Below the pieces are notes generated by a model. It had not been told where the DNA came from and made no database searches. It saw only the letters and a list, made by a program, of their open reading frames with translations. This document shows positions 1-12,499 of a stretch of 64,000 nt of DNA, in pieces. Positions within the stretch are counted from its first letter, which is position 1, and each line of letters begins with the position of its first letter. The DNA is from Riptortus pedestris (Eukaryota > Arthropoda > Insecta > Hemiptera > Alydidae): positions 98,646,501 to 98,710,500 of the forward strand of contig CM032228.1 of the NCBI GenBank assembly GCA_019009955.1, read 5' to 3'. A program made the position numbers and the translations under genes.

Positions 1-640
1 TTATTTTTTGGCTGATTCTTGTAAATACTTTGTGGTGTTTGAAGGCAACCTAAAAAAATCAATGATGTGTTAAAAAAAAGAAGATGTTGGCTTTAATCAG
101 GCACAATAAGATAATTTGGATTTTGGGACATAAAATCAGTATCAAGAAGGTAGTTTAAGTCTTTTTAAAAAAATATGTTTTTAAATATCCTGGCACGTAG
201 AGCAAACTGTGGTGAAAGGTCATATTGGGATGGCCTTGGGATCATAAAATTTTCATGCGTGGCGGTACTCTGAAGGATTCCTCAGAATGCTTGTTTGTGG
301 ATAAGCAAAAACATATATGACCAGTAATAATTATTGCAATTGGAGGCGGGGGGGGGGGGAGAAGTTAGTTTTTAAATATCTATAATACAACTATTAGTAT
401 GTTTTCAATGTATTGAATTTTGTAAATGGGAATAATAGTATTGGATATGTTTAGCTTTAAATATTTCTGGGATTGCAGAAGGGTAAGGTACAAAGCAGAG
501 GAGCGGGAGTGTGTGATCCATTCAATAGTTCACATAATTTTTGCAGAAAATTGTTAGATGCGATTGACAACTTTGAAAATTATCACAATAGAACAACGAA
601 ATAATCAAATTGCAGGTAGAGGAAAAGTGGCCACACTTCC
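1..640. other. No gene seen
   Basis: AT-rich sequence with a G run at about 347-359. I see no coding or repeat signal apart from the Penelope remnant that starts next to it. Confidence 0.6.
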
Positions 641-1890
641 ACAATAACAATTTATTAAAACGACAAAGCGCTTTCGATGCATTGCGTGTTCCTCAGTGCC
701 CTGTTGGCACACCAAAAAACAATAATTAATCTATCTCTATTACAATATTTAAAAAATAAGAGTCGAATAGATAACATCGCCATAAAACAATAAAAACTTT
801 CTTTCCTAAAACTAAATAACTGCACATAAAGCTTTTAACACATCTACAGATAAAACTTATTAAAAATAAAAATAAAATCAGAACAATAAAAGCATCTAAC
901 CTAGACTTTATAGACTAATACAATGGAAGCACATTCTTAGCTGTATAAAGGAGAAGAAGAGAGAGAACCTACGCAACGTCCTGGATGTTGACCTGAGCGG
1001 GCCTCAGGATGTGACTGGTCCTTCACCCAGGCTAGCTGAGATAAGGAGTCTACTGGCACCAACTTGAGTGAGCATCCATCCCCTTTAATATTAATATTTC
1101 TCTTCGACATGAGAAGATCCAATCTAATCTATATTCCCTCAACCCTGTCCATTTGCCTTCCTTTAGGCAGGTGATGCAACACCACCTGTAACCAACCATG
1201 GTCATATTTTTCCGTCATCAGGTGCTTTTTCATTTCACTCGTTTTTGTAAGTGAAATGCTCTTTGACCCTCGTCTTTATCTTCCTGCCAATCTGCCCTAC
1301 AGGATATCCGGTAAACTCCTTACCTCTTCAGAGTCTTTATGCTCCCGTAAGTCCACTAGATGCCTGCTTTTCCTTGCAAGCTCACTCTAAGAACGGCTTA
1401 TTGAAGGGAATGCTAACTGGGTATCGGGGCTTATCATTCATTTTGTTGGTTGGAGACATTTGCAGCTCTCTCAGTTTTTCTTCTGTGCCACTTTTCTAAG
1501 ATTGTATCCACCAAACTCTCAGCGTATCCATTTGTGAGCACCGTGCACTTAATGAACGATTCCTGATGAATGAATTCCTGGCAAAAATCAAATCATGTTC
1601 TGATAGAGAATATTGATAAGCCGGTCAATTAAAAACGTAAATCCCGACATTTTATATTGACTGTGGTGACAACTAGCACTGGGTTTTCTGTAAATACTGA
1701 ACGAATGACTTCTCCCTTCTCTTCTTATTTGGAGATCCGTATAATTTAAACATCCCTCCTTTTCAATTTCTACAGTAAACTTAACCCATGTATGGTAGCC
1801 ATTGACGTAATTTAAAAGATCATTGGCTTCAACGACCCTACCTCCGATAGAATTTTTGTTTCCTCTACCTGCAATAGAATTCACTTCCAT
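640..1890 (-). mobile_element. Penelope-like retroelement remnant (RT C terminus and GIY-YIG)
   Basis: On the minus strand, 1,890-1,588 encodes about 100 residues with LNYTDLQI, FSIYRKPSAS and FLIDRLINI, which matches the C-terminal part of Penelope-type reverse transcriptase. Further along (about 1,330-1,240) the pieces GVYRISC and GQIGRKIKTRVKEH appear in two frames; they are the halves of a GIY-YIG endonuclease, the signature that separates Penelope elements from other retroelements. The 1,122-937 stretch (containing RNINIKGDGCSLK) resembles the C-terminal tail. At 655-715 lies a GCTTTCG...TCCTCAGTGCCC motif typical of Penelope ends. Several frameshifts and stops make this a dead 5'-truncated copy. 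Confidence 0.72.
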
Positions 1891-2557
1891 CTACCAGAAT
1901 ACCAACTTAGAAAATAAACAAAAATATTTTTTAGGATTAGAGCAATATAAGCAATAAGTTAATGAAAATATGTTAACGAAGAAGGAATTATTGCTAGTGG
2001 AAAAAAATGATATATAAAACGCCTGTTAGCAAATGTCAGTTGCATATTTAAAACAATTTTTTTTTTCGACCACTCATATCCTTTCTGAATGGTTGCTTGG
2101 GTATAATTTTGAATTCGTCAATTTAGGTCAAAGAGATCTGGAAAAACCACTTCCATATATTACGTCTTGAGTTAGTTTTAGGAAGAGATAAACAAACCGC
2201 AGGACCAGGACCTGTGTCGTGGCTAGGAATGGACTCGAACTACCTGGAGGGAGAATTTGGACAGATATTTTCCTCTCAATATGACCTCACATTACTGTAG
2301 GCCGTTTTCTTCCTGTTATCCTTCTAGTTGAAGGTCCCCTATTTGTTCAGTTGCCAAAGATTTATGACCCGAGTGAGGCGGAAAGTTATTTACGGTTGAT
2401 AAAATCAATTACAAGATTCCAGGCTATAAAACTGTTAGTGAAGTGAGGACTGTAATATAAGGGAGGAAGGCTGACTTAGTGGCCTATAGTTGGCGGAAGG
2501 AATTGGATAACCTCTGGTTGGGGTTATATATAGTTAGGGCTACTCACTCCCTCTCCC

Positions 2558-2561
<4 letters not shown>

Positions 2562-2621
<60 letters not shown>
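2562..2621. repeat. (CT)n microsatellite
   Basis: About 30 uninterrupted CT units. The apparent serine-leucine reading frame through it is a translation of the repeat, not a gene. Confidence 0.97.
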
Positions 2622-2624
<3 letters not shown>

Positions 2625-3307
2625 CAGTAGGATTATTGTATTTTTTCTTCTCCTTTTAACTCTCCCACTCCTTGAATCGGTCTGCCCAATAAGAATAGGA
2701 TTTCCCTTCCCTTAAAGGGCCTTGTACATTATTATTTATTCATCTATTTCCTTTAAAGGCCTTGTCCCTACCAATCAACCTAAAGCTCCCGTTACATTAT
2801 TGCTGGGTAAAATGGAGGAAAAGCAGAAGGAAATCTGTTCACTTTATCAATTTATACGCAGTAACTTGAAGCAAGAGGTAATCCTCTTTAATGCTTTAAT
2901 AAGACTTTTGTTTCTACGCTTACATTTTTCATAACTTTAGGAATGTTTGTGGAAAATTTAATCATGTAATTTCTAAGAATAACTTATTTCATATCTTGTA
3001 TACCATTGTAGAAAGGTCATTGGCTTTATATTGAAATTTGAGAGAAAAGGGGAGAAGGAGAGGGAGAGGGGGAGTTTTTATAATTTAAATTATTATTTAC
3101 ATTGTCTATGTTATTATAAATGAAGTCACTCGTCTTATAATTTTACAGGCATAATTTTGAAATGTTGCCAAGTTTATATCCTATCTATAACACTTTTAAT
3201 AGTTCCTACGGTCTTTGTCAACTTGATATGTAATCCAAACTCATTGAATATTATGGAGACAGATATTATAAAGAATTTATTATATACGGAGGCGCAGTTC
3301 TTAAGGA

Positions 3308-3872
3308 GTGCGGCTGTTTTATCAGATTTTCCTTAGGGGAAATCAGGTATTGAGGTTGTACTCATGATGGGATTTTCGAAAAAAAATGTCATGTCCTTTG
3401 ATCCTACACAGGAGATAACGAAAATGAGGCACTATCAAAATTTTATATTGTTACGTTTATTATAAACGTAAACGGAAATAATAAACGTTGATTATTAGAG
3501 TTCTTTTGGATTGCAAAATTAAACACATAAGCTTTAGAGTTTTTATCACTGCACAATTTATTTGACAAAGCACTACACACTTTGTAAACTATTCTTTACT
3601 ACTAATCACAGTATACACTGATAACTTTACTTCTTATTGCACAGTGCAATAACCCAGTTAGATAAACAGTTTTCGGTCTTCAGTAAACCCCCACTTCTAC
3701 TCATGTCATTTAACAATAAGCGGTTATATTATGAAGCCATTTATTTGAAGCTTAAATACAGAATATTGTCGTCATTGAACCTTTACGTTTTTAGATAAAT
3801 GCAAATACGTGATGGGCATGGGTAATCCATCCAGCTTAGTTACCGCAGCCCCTGCGTGACGGACTTTTACCT
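3308..3872 (+). repeat. REP-A interspersed repeat, degenerate copy with an insert
   Basis: It starts with the REP-A head (CAGATTTTCCTTAGGGGAAATCAGG), continues through the GATCCTACACAGGAGAT block, and ends with CCGCAGCCCCTGCGTGACGG at about 3,845-3,864. The usual (TA)n position is occupied by a block (about 3,455-3,670) also present in the copy at 50,983-52,497. Confidence 0.75.
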
Positions 3873-3874
3873 TA

Positions 3875-5095
3875 TTTCGTATGCTCCTATGTTGCCAGTG
3901 TATTTTTATATTTCTTGAATCAGTTATATGCATTATTCCTACCATTCATTGTATCCCTTGTACAACGAGTTATCCACAGACTCTGTGAACTTTTCACCAT
4001 TATATTCTTAATCGGTCAATGCTTACTAAGTAACATTATTAAATTGTTTGGTGTAGCTATACAACAGGTTTAAGGAAGTTTTTAGTCGTACTAACAGGAA
4101 AATTATCTCTGTCTACTCATCTAGTTTAGGAATTTCGTCAAATTAAAAATGTTTCTGGAAGGCCCTGAGTTTACTTCAACTCATACTCTATTCTCTTTTT
4201 ATTCCTTATTGTAATCTATGTGAACAAGTATTGAAATGTCGACTGGGTGTTAAGCGTTTTGGCGGCTTAGTAATCCCATAAGCTGTCGGAGTGTGTGCTT
4301 TTTTTTTTTTAATGATTGCGTGAGAATAATCTCCCTTAAGATTCAAAGCAGAACTATAATTTTATGACTCCACTCTAACAATATTACTTGGCATTATTAT
4401 TTTAGCTTCGAAAGTAGTAATTGAGATATTTAGATTATTCCTCTCCTCTAAACCCTCCATACCTCCCAAATCCCTCATTGTTCTCTCGCTCACATGTAGT
4501 CATTAGTGAACACAATCTTTGGTTTAAGCGAAAATGTTAAATATCTAGTTTGGTTATAATTGAGATTTTATGCCCGTAGAGCGACACTGGAATAGTCATT
4601 CAGACAAACCTTCTCACGCACTTTCTCATGCATCCGCATTTAATCAATTTAGGTAGATTAATAGTTTAAGAAAATTTTCGTTAACCTCGACTTGAGTAAA
4701 ACTTCAGTAGCTGATTTCCTAGAAGAGAAACCTACTAATATGATGGTTTGATACCGAGGTATATTGCTGAAAACCAAACAATTTCATGTGTTTTCTCATT
4801 TACCTAAATTTGGTAGAAGGTGATGCGTGCAGGAACAGGTGTTTGCTTGGACATTAGCTAGACACCTAAGCTGGCAGAGTGTCTGGCTGTAGACCGGATA
4901 TTCGGGGAGTTCTCCCGCTAAGATGCAACCTCTCGACTCGAGGCTCAAGAACCTGGCAGAGTCTTCACTCATTCCATTCTTTACTTTATACAGTACGTCC
5001 AATCTTTCTCCTTTCCGCAATGTCCGGCTTAAAGAACCAGCGAAGAGTACATCCTTGGGGTCATGAAGGTAAATCTAAAAGCATTTCATTGATCT
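3875..5095. other. No gene seen
   Basis: AT-rich. A REP-A-like head fragment (AGTAGCTGATTTCCTAGAAG) sits near 4,708. Overlapping small frames on both strands at 4,796-5,109 show no motif. Confidence 0.55.
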
Positions 5096-5512
5096 ATGTT
5101 AAAACATAATGCAGCCATGCTATATATTGTTTATTTATATAAACGGAACACTAATTGTACTGATAAAATGGTGAAAATGGATCAAATACACCATTGGTGG
5201 CTATCTTTACGTGTTGAGATAATCATGAGAACACCTATAAAAGAACTGAATGTAATGTTCATTATAAAGGACCAACAATTTTTAAAATCCGTAATAGAAA
5301 AACTAGTTATGACATTGCCTTACATTAATCACAGAAATAGTAATTTTGGCACAGTTAAAAAAGTTTTGAAGGTGAATTATCTTAATGAAAATTATCTCTT
5401 ACTGCCGAAACGTTTTATTAAATTATTGGCTAACCCCATAAACAAAATGAAATTTAGCACTTCTAAATGTATTGCTAGAGAATTGTTTACAGTTATTAAG
5501 CATTATCATTAA
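5096..5512 (+). CDS. Open frame of 138 codons, uncertain
   Basis: An uninterrupted frame of 138 codons in AT-rich sequence. The product is basic and leucine/isoleucine-rich. I recognise no domain or motif, see no splice-site pattern that would make it an exon, and there is no neighbour to support it. In a region this AT-rich such a frame is longer than average but can occur by chance, or it may be a remnant of a mobile element. Confidence 0.2.
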   Translation: MLKHNAAMLYIVYLYKRNTNCTDKMVKMDQIHHWWLSLRVEIIMRTPIKELNVMFIIKDQQFLKSVIEKLVMTLPYINHRNSNFGTVKKVLKVNYLNENYLLLPKRFIKLLANPINKMKFSTSKCIARELFTVIKHYH

Positions 5513-6089
5513 ATTTACTCTCCTTAACTTTCAAAAAGTTATAATGAATCATAGTGGAATTCATACAAAAATATTCATGATTTTTGAGTAAAATGCCGTT
5601 GTTGCAGAATGATATGCTAGGACATGTTTGCGACCACATTTATACACATTTTAGTTTTCAGCGCCTAACTTTGAACTAATTGAAATCTAAACTGATAAAT
5701 CAAAATGTAAATAAAACTATTTAAGGAATGACAAGCCATATTAAGATGGCTCTAAAAATTTGCTTTACTTTTACAAAACATAGGTAATTTGTTTTATAAA
5801 GAATTGTTATGTAAATTAGTAGGAGTAATGTTGTAATAACTTTCAGAATACTATCATTTTTTTAGACATCAAAAATACATAGTGATTCATTATTGTTTTT
5901 AAATTAGAAATTATTAAAATACTCTAGAATGTTGGGTTTCATTTCTCGAAGAACTATATAGTAAAATTTCTTTTAATATTTTATATCTATTAAATTTATT
6001 TATAACCCAATATAAATCTAATTTTGGACTGTAATAGAAAGTTAAAGTAATATATTGATAAAATAATTAAGCTCTTTTTTGGGCAAGGA

Positions 6090-6218
6090 GTGAGGTCCTA
6101 TCTAAATAAAAACAACTCCAGATTCTTTTGCAATCTTTATAATGACCCTAAATGTTTTGAGCCTTTACTGGCTCCTCTTCAGAAAGAAAGCAGCTGGTGG
6201 TGTTTTTATTTACCTCCT
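6090..6218. repeat. Short foldback with Penelope-type end motif
   Basis: The arms containing AAATAAAAACAACTCCAG (left, about 6,102-6,125) and its inverted relative CTGGTGGTGTTTTTATTT (right, about 6,192-6,211) flank a TTTTGAGCCTTTACTGGCTC...CTTCAG core, which resembles Penelope-type terminal sequences. Confidence 0.45.
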
Positions 6219-9200
6219 TAGCCATAGAACAACTTAATTAATTTAAATCATCAAGGCCCGCCATCACTATGGATAAATCGATAAACTTAATTTGAACTTC
6301 TATTTTATTCAACAATCTTAACATAAAACAATCTTCCATTAAGTCCAATAATAATATTAGTAATAATTGTAAATTTTAGATAAGTTAAATATCTGAATGT
6401 TAAGTGAATAGATCTGTTTGTTGACACTCGTTTAAATAATATATTGAATCTGTTCTGATTAGGCGACAGTTTTGCCTTCTCTAATGGATGCATTCTAAAG
6501 CCAATTTTCAATAAGAACACCGTTGAAAATATTCGGAGTGAAGGGCATTAATTATTAATGCAATAGAAATGAATTTATTATAATGCATAAGAAACAAGAT
6601 CATTAATCGGTTTACTAATTATCTTAATACTCGTAATGGGAAAATAAATAATCATCAATAAATAAAAATGTAACAGTAAATATTAGCAATTTTGGCCATT
6701 AATAATGTTTATGTTTCCTAAAACGTTTGGAAACGCGAAGAACACACAAAATTCATTAGAAGAAAGGAGAAATACAAATTTAAAATGATTTCTCTCATTT
6801 CTGATTAAAGTACAATGTATACTAAAAAAGTTAACGGGCATTTTAATAAACATACTAAATCAAGATGTTAAATGATTTAGACCTGAGGTCATTCCAGAAT
6901 ATTTTATACTATAATACTGGAATTCATAGTCTTATAAAACTTACATATGCTGATAAAGATTAGGTATCAACATGAATGAATATTGACGGAAATATTGTTC
7001 CCATTTCAAAATTGCTTATCGATTTCCTTAATTATTTAAATAATAATAAGGCAATCGGAAATGCTGAATAATTAAAAAAACTTAATAATTTAATTTTAAA
7101 TATAAATGGTTTAATTAACTTAATTATGGAGCTAAATATTTCTTTAATCTTCATTGTACCAATATTCTTAATATTAAGTATTAATTATAAAATGAGATCT
7201 TGAAAAGATTTTACACCATATAGAAATAAAGCTTTATATTTTTATGATAATAAGCTCTTTATTTATAATTGCTACTTGTTCTTAAACTTTAGTGGAATAG
7301 TTTTTTAAAGAATTATTAATCCATTGAATGGAAAAATATTGATGATTTAATTTTATTGGTAGAGATAGTTTGATAACATAAATTCCAGTACATTCTTCAA
7401 TTCTGGGGTGAATAGATAATAAACTCCATCTTTAAATTTTAGTTTGATTGCCCATTTGATCACAATCTGTATTAATTCATATTAGTATTTTGAACCACTT
7501 TTTTGTACTTTCGCGTTTCCAGTCTTCATTGTTGACTCCTTACGAACATGAAGGAGTTTAAAGTAAAATTAGATGGTCCAATAAAGGCTTCATATCCTCT
7601 AACTGCCCAGGTCATCCAAAACCGTAGATTGAATATTTAAAATTATTTAATATGAAAGAGATGTACGATATGTCCCTTCCAATGCGTAGGATCGAAACAT
7701 GTTTATGTTATGAGGGCATAATTTATAGATCTTTCCATAATAAATAAAATGCTTCTATACAATTTTCTTTTTGTATTTCTAATAAGTACAGAGATTCTGC
7801 AATGTTTTTTAATGATACCTTCCCCTAAACCCTCACTCCCCACAATCGATTTTGATGAAAATGGGTGGTGCACAACTAGACGTGATACTATCTCGAATAT
7901 GAAACTTTCTAACCCGTTTTTGAGTTATACGAGATACGTGCGTATATACAGACGTGAAGTCGAAACTAGCCAAAATACGTCCAGGGTAGGTCAAAAGAAA
8001 TAATTTGGTTGAAATCTGAAAATCGATATTTTGACGATTACAATGCTTCCCTTACTTCGAGCAAGCGATATAAACTTCGTTAGAGAAAAAAAATGCATTG
8101 GGCAGTAGTTGATGAATACAAAAATTTATGCAAGATTGGTTATATAACATTTTTCGATCCGACTCATATTAAAGGAGATATCTAGAACTTCCCTTTTTCC
8201 TTATCCCTACATTAAACCCACACCCTTCCTGGTCAAACTTAGTTCATTAACGTTCTTGATATTTAAACTAGGCATTAGAGAAGTGTATGTAGCTTTTCTA
8301 AAACTGCTCTTTTTTGAAATGCAATTACATTCGGCCGCCCGCCTTGAGAAATTAGAAGTAAGAACAGTTATAAAAGGACGAACACAAGTAAATAAATATG
8401 GAAACAATTAAGAATATTTTCTACGAAGCTAGAATGATAAATTGAATAAATATGAGAGAAGAGGTTAGTTAAAGATGACTGAAGAACAAAAATGTTTAAA
8501 AAATTAGTGTGCTACACATCAATAAAAACCAAAACAAAATTCGAAATATCTCCGTTGTTATCAATAATATATAACCAATATTGTTGCAAATACAATTTCA
8601 TAGAATTGTTTTTTTATTCATTTTTTCTCCAAATCGAAATATTACCTAGATTTTTTTATTATTCAGTTCCAAGATGTACATCAGTACTCAGCCTTCTTTT
8701 GACCTGCATTTCAAATGGGGGGGGGGGGTTTTCTCTTAATAAACCTGTATCAATAAATATCGCGTGACCAACTAAAATTTAAGTCCTGGTTACATAGGCC
8801 TCTTGCAGGAGAAGTAGAGAATCGAAAGTGGAAAGTCCTCAGCGCGTCATGGCATCACTTAGGAAATTTGCAAGGAGACTTGTACTTTCCTAAGTTCCGA
8901 AGACTTAGGAATTGTGTAGGAGACTGACATTTTATTTAACCAGACTTAAACGACGTCTTCATCATTGTAAAAGTTAACATTAGTGCAACTTTTAAAGTCA
9001 TTCTTAGTCCAAGGACTTGCTACTTGCATTAGTTATTCCCAATGCAAAATTTGTATTTGTAAGAAGTTCTCCTTGGAAGGAAGAAAATAGTAGCTTGGGA
9101 GCGAAGATATACGCTTTGTATTTGGAATGGACGAGACTATGAAATTCAGAAGAGGGATCTCCCCCACATATTTTCGCATTGGTATGCCGGTGGTGAAGTG

Positions 9201-9879
9201 TGCTCCAGCCTTCCCTCACCGCATCATCAAGGGTCACGAGTCCTATATCCTTATTTCTTCAATACTCTCTCAATTCTCATGGGAATGTTCCCAATTCATG
9301 TAATCTCCGTCAGTAAAAATTCAGAATCCATCAGCCGGTATTTCAATCCTAAATCAACATTTTTGATTTTTTTCCCGATCGCTCCTGCGTTTTATTATGA
9401 TTCCATCCACATTCGTGTGGGACGATGAACAATTCGTCAAGTGAACTGTAAGGGAATTCATTAATGTACTGACGTAGTTTATTTAAACGGCATTTGGCGT
9501 CGAATGTTTATGAAAATGTCATGAACCTGATTATATACAAATTCTTCCTCGTTTATGTGTTCGAGAGAAAATGAAAAACACATTTGCAGATCCTTGTATA
9601 TGACTTGTGTAGATTTAGGAGCATTTGATTCCTTACCTTCACATCTCTGAAAGTTGAAAATGATAGTTCTCCTTGTTTGGAATAGTGGCTTACTTCCATT
9701 TGAAATCGGGATCTGTAATGAAAAAAGTGATGTATGCAGTTTCAGCTTCAAAAACGTTACACTATTTAGATCAGGAGTAATTAACACTTGTGGAACTGAC
9801 TATTGCTAATGGGCGGCTTCTGTCTAGCTTATTAAGAAAATACGAGTATATAACGCAATTTTAATCTATAACTAAAATC
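6219..9879. other. No gene seen; degenerate REP-A traces
   Basis: Very AT-rich. Around 7,780-8,200 and 8,500-8,720 are diverged REP-A-type phrases (for example TTTTTCGATCCGACTCATATT near 8,151) and a G run at 8,718. Small frames between show no motif. Confidence 0.5.
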
Positions 9880-10304
9880 AAGGAGAAAAAACACAGACAG
9901 GCTTTTCTTCCACAAACAATATATTTATCAGTCAAGACCAGCCAACTTTAATGTAAGCCTTCCCTCTCTTTTAACTTTTTACACTTATTTGTTGTTTTTA
10001 GTGTTTAGTTTGCTTTTAGGCCTTGTTGCTTTTATCTTGTATTTAAAAGCAGGCTAAATATTAATTTATATCCTTTTTATTATATTGTCACATTTTGTCT
10101 TGTTTATTTTTTAAAATATATTATAGATTAAGGAAAATTGTTTGTTACGTAACATATAGGTGGTTAGATTGATATTATTGGTTATTTTTTGTGTTGCTTT
10201 TGTGTTGGCAGGGCACTGATAATGGAGCTTTTGCTCTAAAGGCGCCCTGTGGCTGATAAATATATTGTTTACGGAAGGAATGCTTGTCTGAGTGTTTTCT
10301 TCTT
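9880..10304. repeat. Foldback element with 55-65 bp inverted arms
   Basis: The left arm (9,880-9,944) contains AATATATTTATCAG; the right arm (10,251-10,304) contains its inverse CTGATAAATATATT with similar flanking bases (several mismatches). Just inside the right arm, on the minus strand, is ATCAGTGCCCTGCCAAC, close to the CAGTGCCCTGTTGGC motif of the Penelope remnant at 693-707. It may be a Penelope-derived non-coding element. Confidence 0.55.
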
Positions 10305-10944
10305 GATATCTATATTTCACCGTCCAGCATTTTTCTGTGGAAAAATGGATTTTTACTAAAATGTTTTTAGAGACATTTGTTAAGAAACTTATTGACTCTG
10401 AAAATATGCAATTTAATATCAATTTTTGAAGTTAAGGGTACAATGAACTATTATTTGGAAAATACCGCTACTAATAGAAGTTTAGTTAGTTAATATGGGC
10501 TAAAATGTATACTGTGGGAAAGATTTATTAAGTGTGAGTGTTCAATTTCACATGTCGAAATCTAATTTAAGCAGATTTTTATTGATAATGACAAAAATAA
10601 GGTTCATACTTGCATTTTAAGTATAAATTTGAATGCTATTTACTGATAGCTTTCATTAGGTCATGGCTCATTAAGCACCTTAGTTTGGCGTTTAGTAAAC
10701 ATGACTTTTAACACTAGATTGAAAACATTAACGAAAATCGTAATGACAGCTTCTTTTTATTATTTGGTTTGAAGTTTATTAAAAATATGTTTTGCAAAAT
10801 ATAATGTTGTTGTGAGTTTATGATAGATAATCCGATTCAAGAGAACTACAAATAACGGCAAAGACCGCAAGTTTTAATTCATTATATTTACCGGTAAAAC
10901 GACTAATGGAATCTTATTTCAGTTTGTTCTCATTTTTTTATTTA

Positions 10945-11167
10945 TTCAATTTATTATTATTATTATTTATTAACGTCCACTATTTGCAACTAAGGCTAAT
11001 TGGGACGGGTTATCTACAGGTTACCACTCTTTTCAAGCCATAGTGGGGCTTAGGATGTATTTTAATGAATTCCGTCACTAAATAATTTCCTTGCCCGGGC
11101 GAGAATCGAACTCGTCACTCTAGGTGAGATTAAGGACAACGCTATAACATGGCTAACCTGAGCCCCA
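10945..11167 (-). mobile_element. tRNA-derived SINE, minus strand
   Basis: Read on the minus strand, it begins GGGGCTCAGGTTAGCC (A-box region). It has a B-box-like GAGTTCGATTC at about 11,116-11,101, continues into a TTATTTAGTGAC body, and ends in (AAT)n near 10,950. The same order is seen in the plus-strand copy at 22,890-23,075. Confidence 0.72.
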
Positions 11168-12132
11168 TTCAATTTTTTAATAACAGTTTAGAATTTTTAG
11201 CTCATCGTCAATTATTTTACCACTTTAATTATTCATGATTTTTGGTACTCATTTTTTTTAATTATATTTCAACGTTAACCTCAAATATTTTTTGTTATTA
11301 TGCATTACCCTAGCACAGTATGCTGTGTATCCAGCATCTTTATATTGTCTTCAGACTCTTATATTATTGTGACAACTAAAAAAGCCTATTGCTTTGTTTG
11401 GATTGGACATCATTAATGATTATTTTAGTGACGAATAAATTGTACTTTAGTTTTCCACTGAAAAGACGTTTAGTGCTCCACCAAAGATCCCAAGAGATAT
11501 TATTACTAAAATAATTATGGTTTGATATTTTTCCTATCAAGAAGAAAAAACATCAGAGCCATTGAAACGGTGCTCAATATGATATCAGATAATGAGATGC
11601 TAGATCGATGGAAAATTAACTGGCCACTAGGGCGTTGAAATAAATTTAAAAAGCCATTGACGATAATCTCAGTCCCTATTACTACTTACCATTATATCAG
11701 GGCAAAGTTTGCTTAGGACGAGGTATAATAATTGGCTTTTCATAGAATAAATTTCTCCCAGTAAAAATATTTGTGCCCTTTTTTTCTCTCTTTTTTTTTT
11801 CTTCTCAAGAACTAAATGAAGTGGTGGATATTAATTTAATCCGAGGAGGGAGATATATGCGTTTAATTAGAAGGCTCCTCATTTTCAATTTTTTCCTCTT
11901 TTCATCCTGTGACTTGTGTGCCTTTCACAGTAAAACTTTATGGGAAACTCTGAGACTAAATCTGTCATTCTAGTTATCTATATTAAGAGCCTGGATGCAA
12001 TTAACTCAAGGAATAATTGCGAAATAAGTGCATAAACCAGTGTAAAATAAATATACACGATAAAAAAATGTACAATGGAAGAGGCAGAGCTTTGGCTGAT
12101 TAGAATGATGTCGTGTAAAAAATCATTCAGTG
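11168..12132. other. No gene seen, left flank of the Polinton
   Basis: AT-rich host sequence with a T/C-rich stretch at 11,778-11,810. No feature explains the insertion site other than its TACAAT target. Confidence 0.55.
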
Positions 12133-12138
12133 TACAAT
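12133..12138. repeat. Target-site duplication, left copy (TACAAT)
   Basis: TACAAT directly precedes the first AG of the element and is repeated without mismatch at 19,977-19,982. Six bases is the duplication length known for Polinton integration. Confidence 0.92.
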
Positions 12139-12165
12139 AGTAGATAAGAAATGCCGATCCTGGCG

Positions 12166-12480
12166 CAAGGTCACGGAGTAAGGTCACGCTGAAGGTCGCG
12201 GATGAATGAAGGCGTACGAGGGGGTCGGATCACTTCCGGCGAGCAATCTGAATGGACTGTTATCATGGTCTGGTGTCGTCACAGTGGCCAGCTCACGCTC
12301 AATGAAAAATGAATCCGTACGAGGGGGTATGATCACTTCCGGTACTACGAGGTACGTTACTCCAGATAAGACCTCTATGGAACCAGCTCAATGAAAAATG
12401 ATGCTGTACGAGGGGTCGAGTCACTTCCGGTGTGCGAGGTACGTCACTCCTGATAGAGACCTCTTATCACGCTCAGCCTG
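12166..12480. promoter_or_regulatory. Subterminal repeat cluster of the Polinton left end
   Basis: Short near-repeats fill the outer 340 bp. AAGGTCACG-type motifs recur three times at about 12,168-12,200. A block of the form GTACGAGGGG...CACTTCCGG recurs at about 12,214, 12,317 and 12,406, and GAGGTACGT-ACTCC occurs twice. The same blocks are mirrored at about 19,635-19,950. Terminal repeats in protein-primed linear elements often serve as origin or transposition signals, but that role here is inference. A 62-codon open frame at 12,206-12,394 (mirrored at 19,721-19,909) crosses these repeats and is probably not a gene. Confidence 0.6.
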
Positions 12481-12499
12481 AGACGTCCCAGCTCGCGTG

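Noticed and set aside
12206..12394. Identical 62-codon frames in both TIRs (also 19,721-19,909)
   Set aside because: Identity is forced by the inverted repeat, and the frame crosses subterminal direct repeats without any recognised motif.
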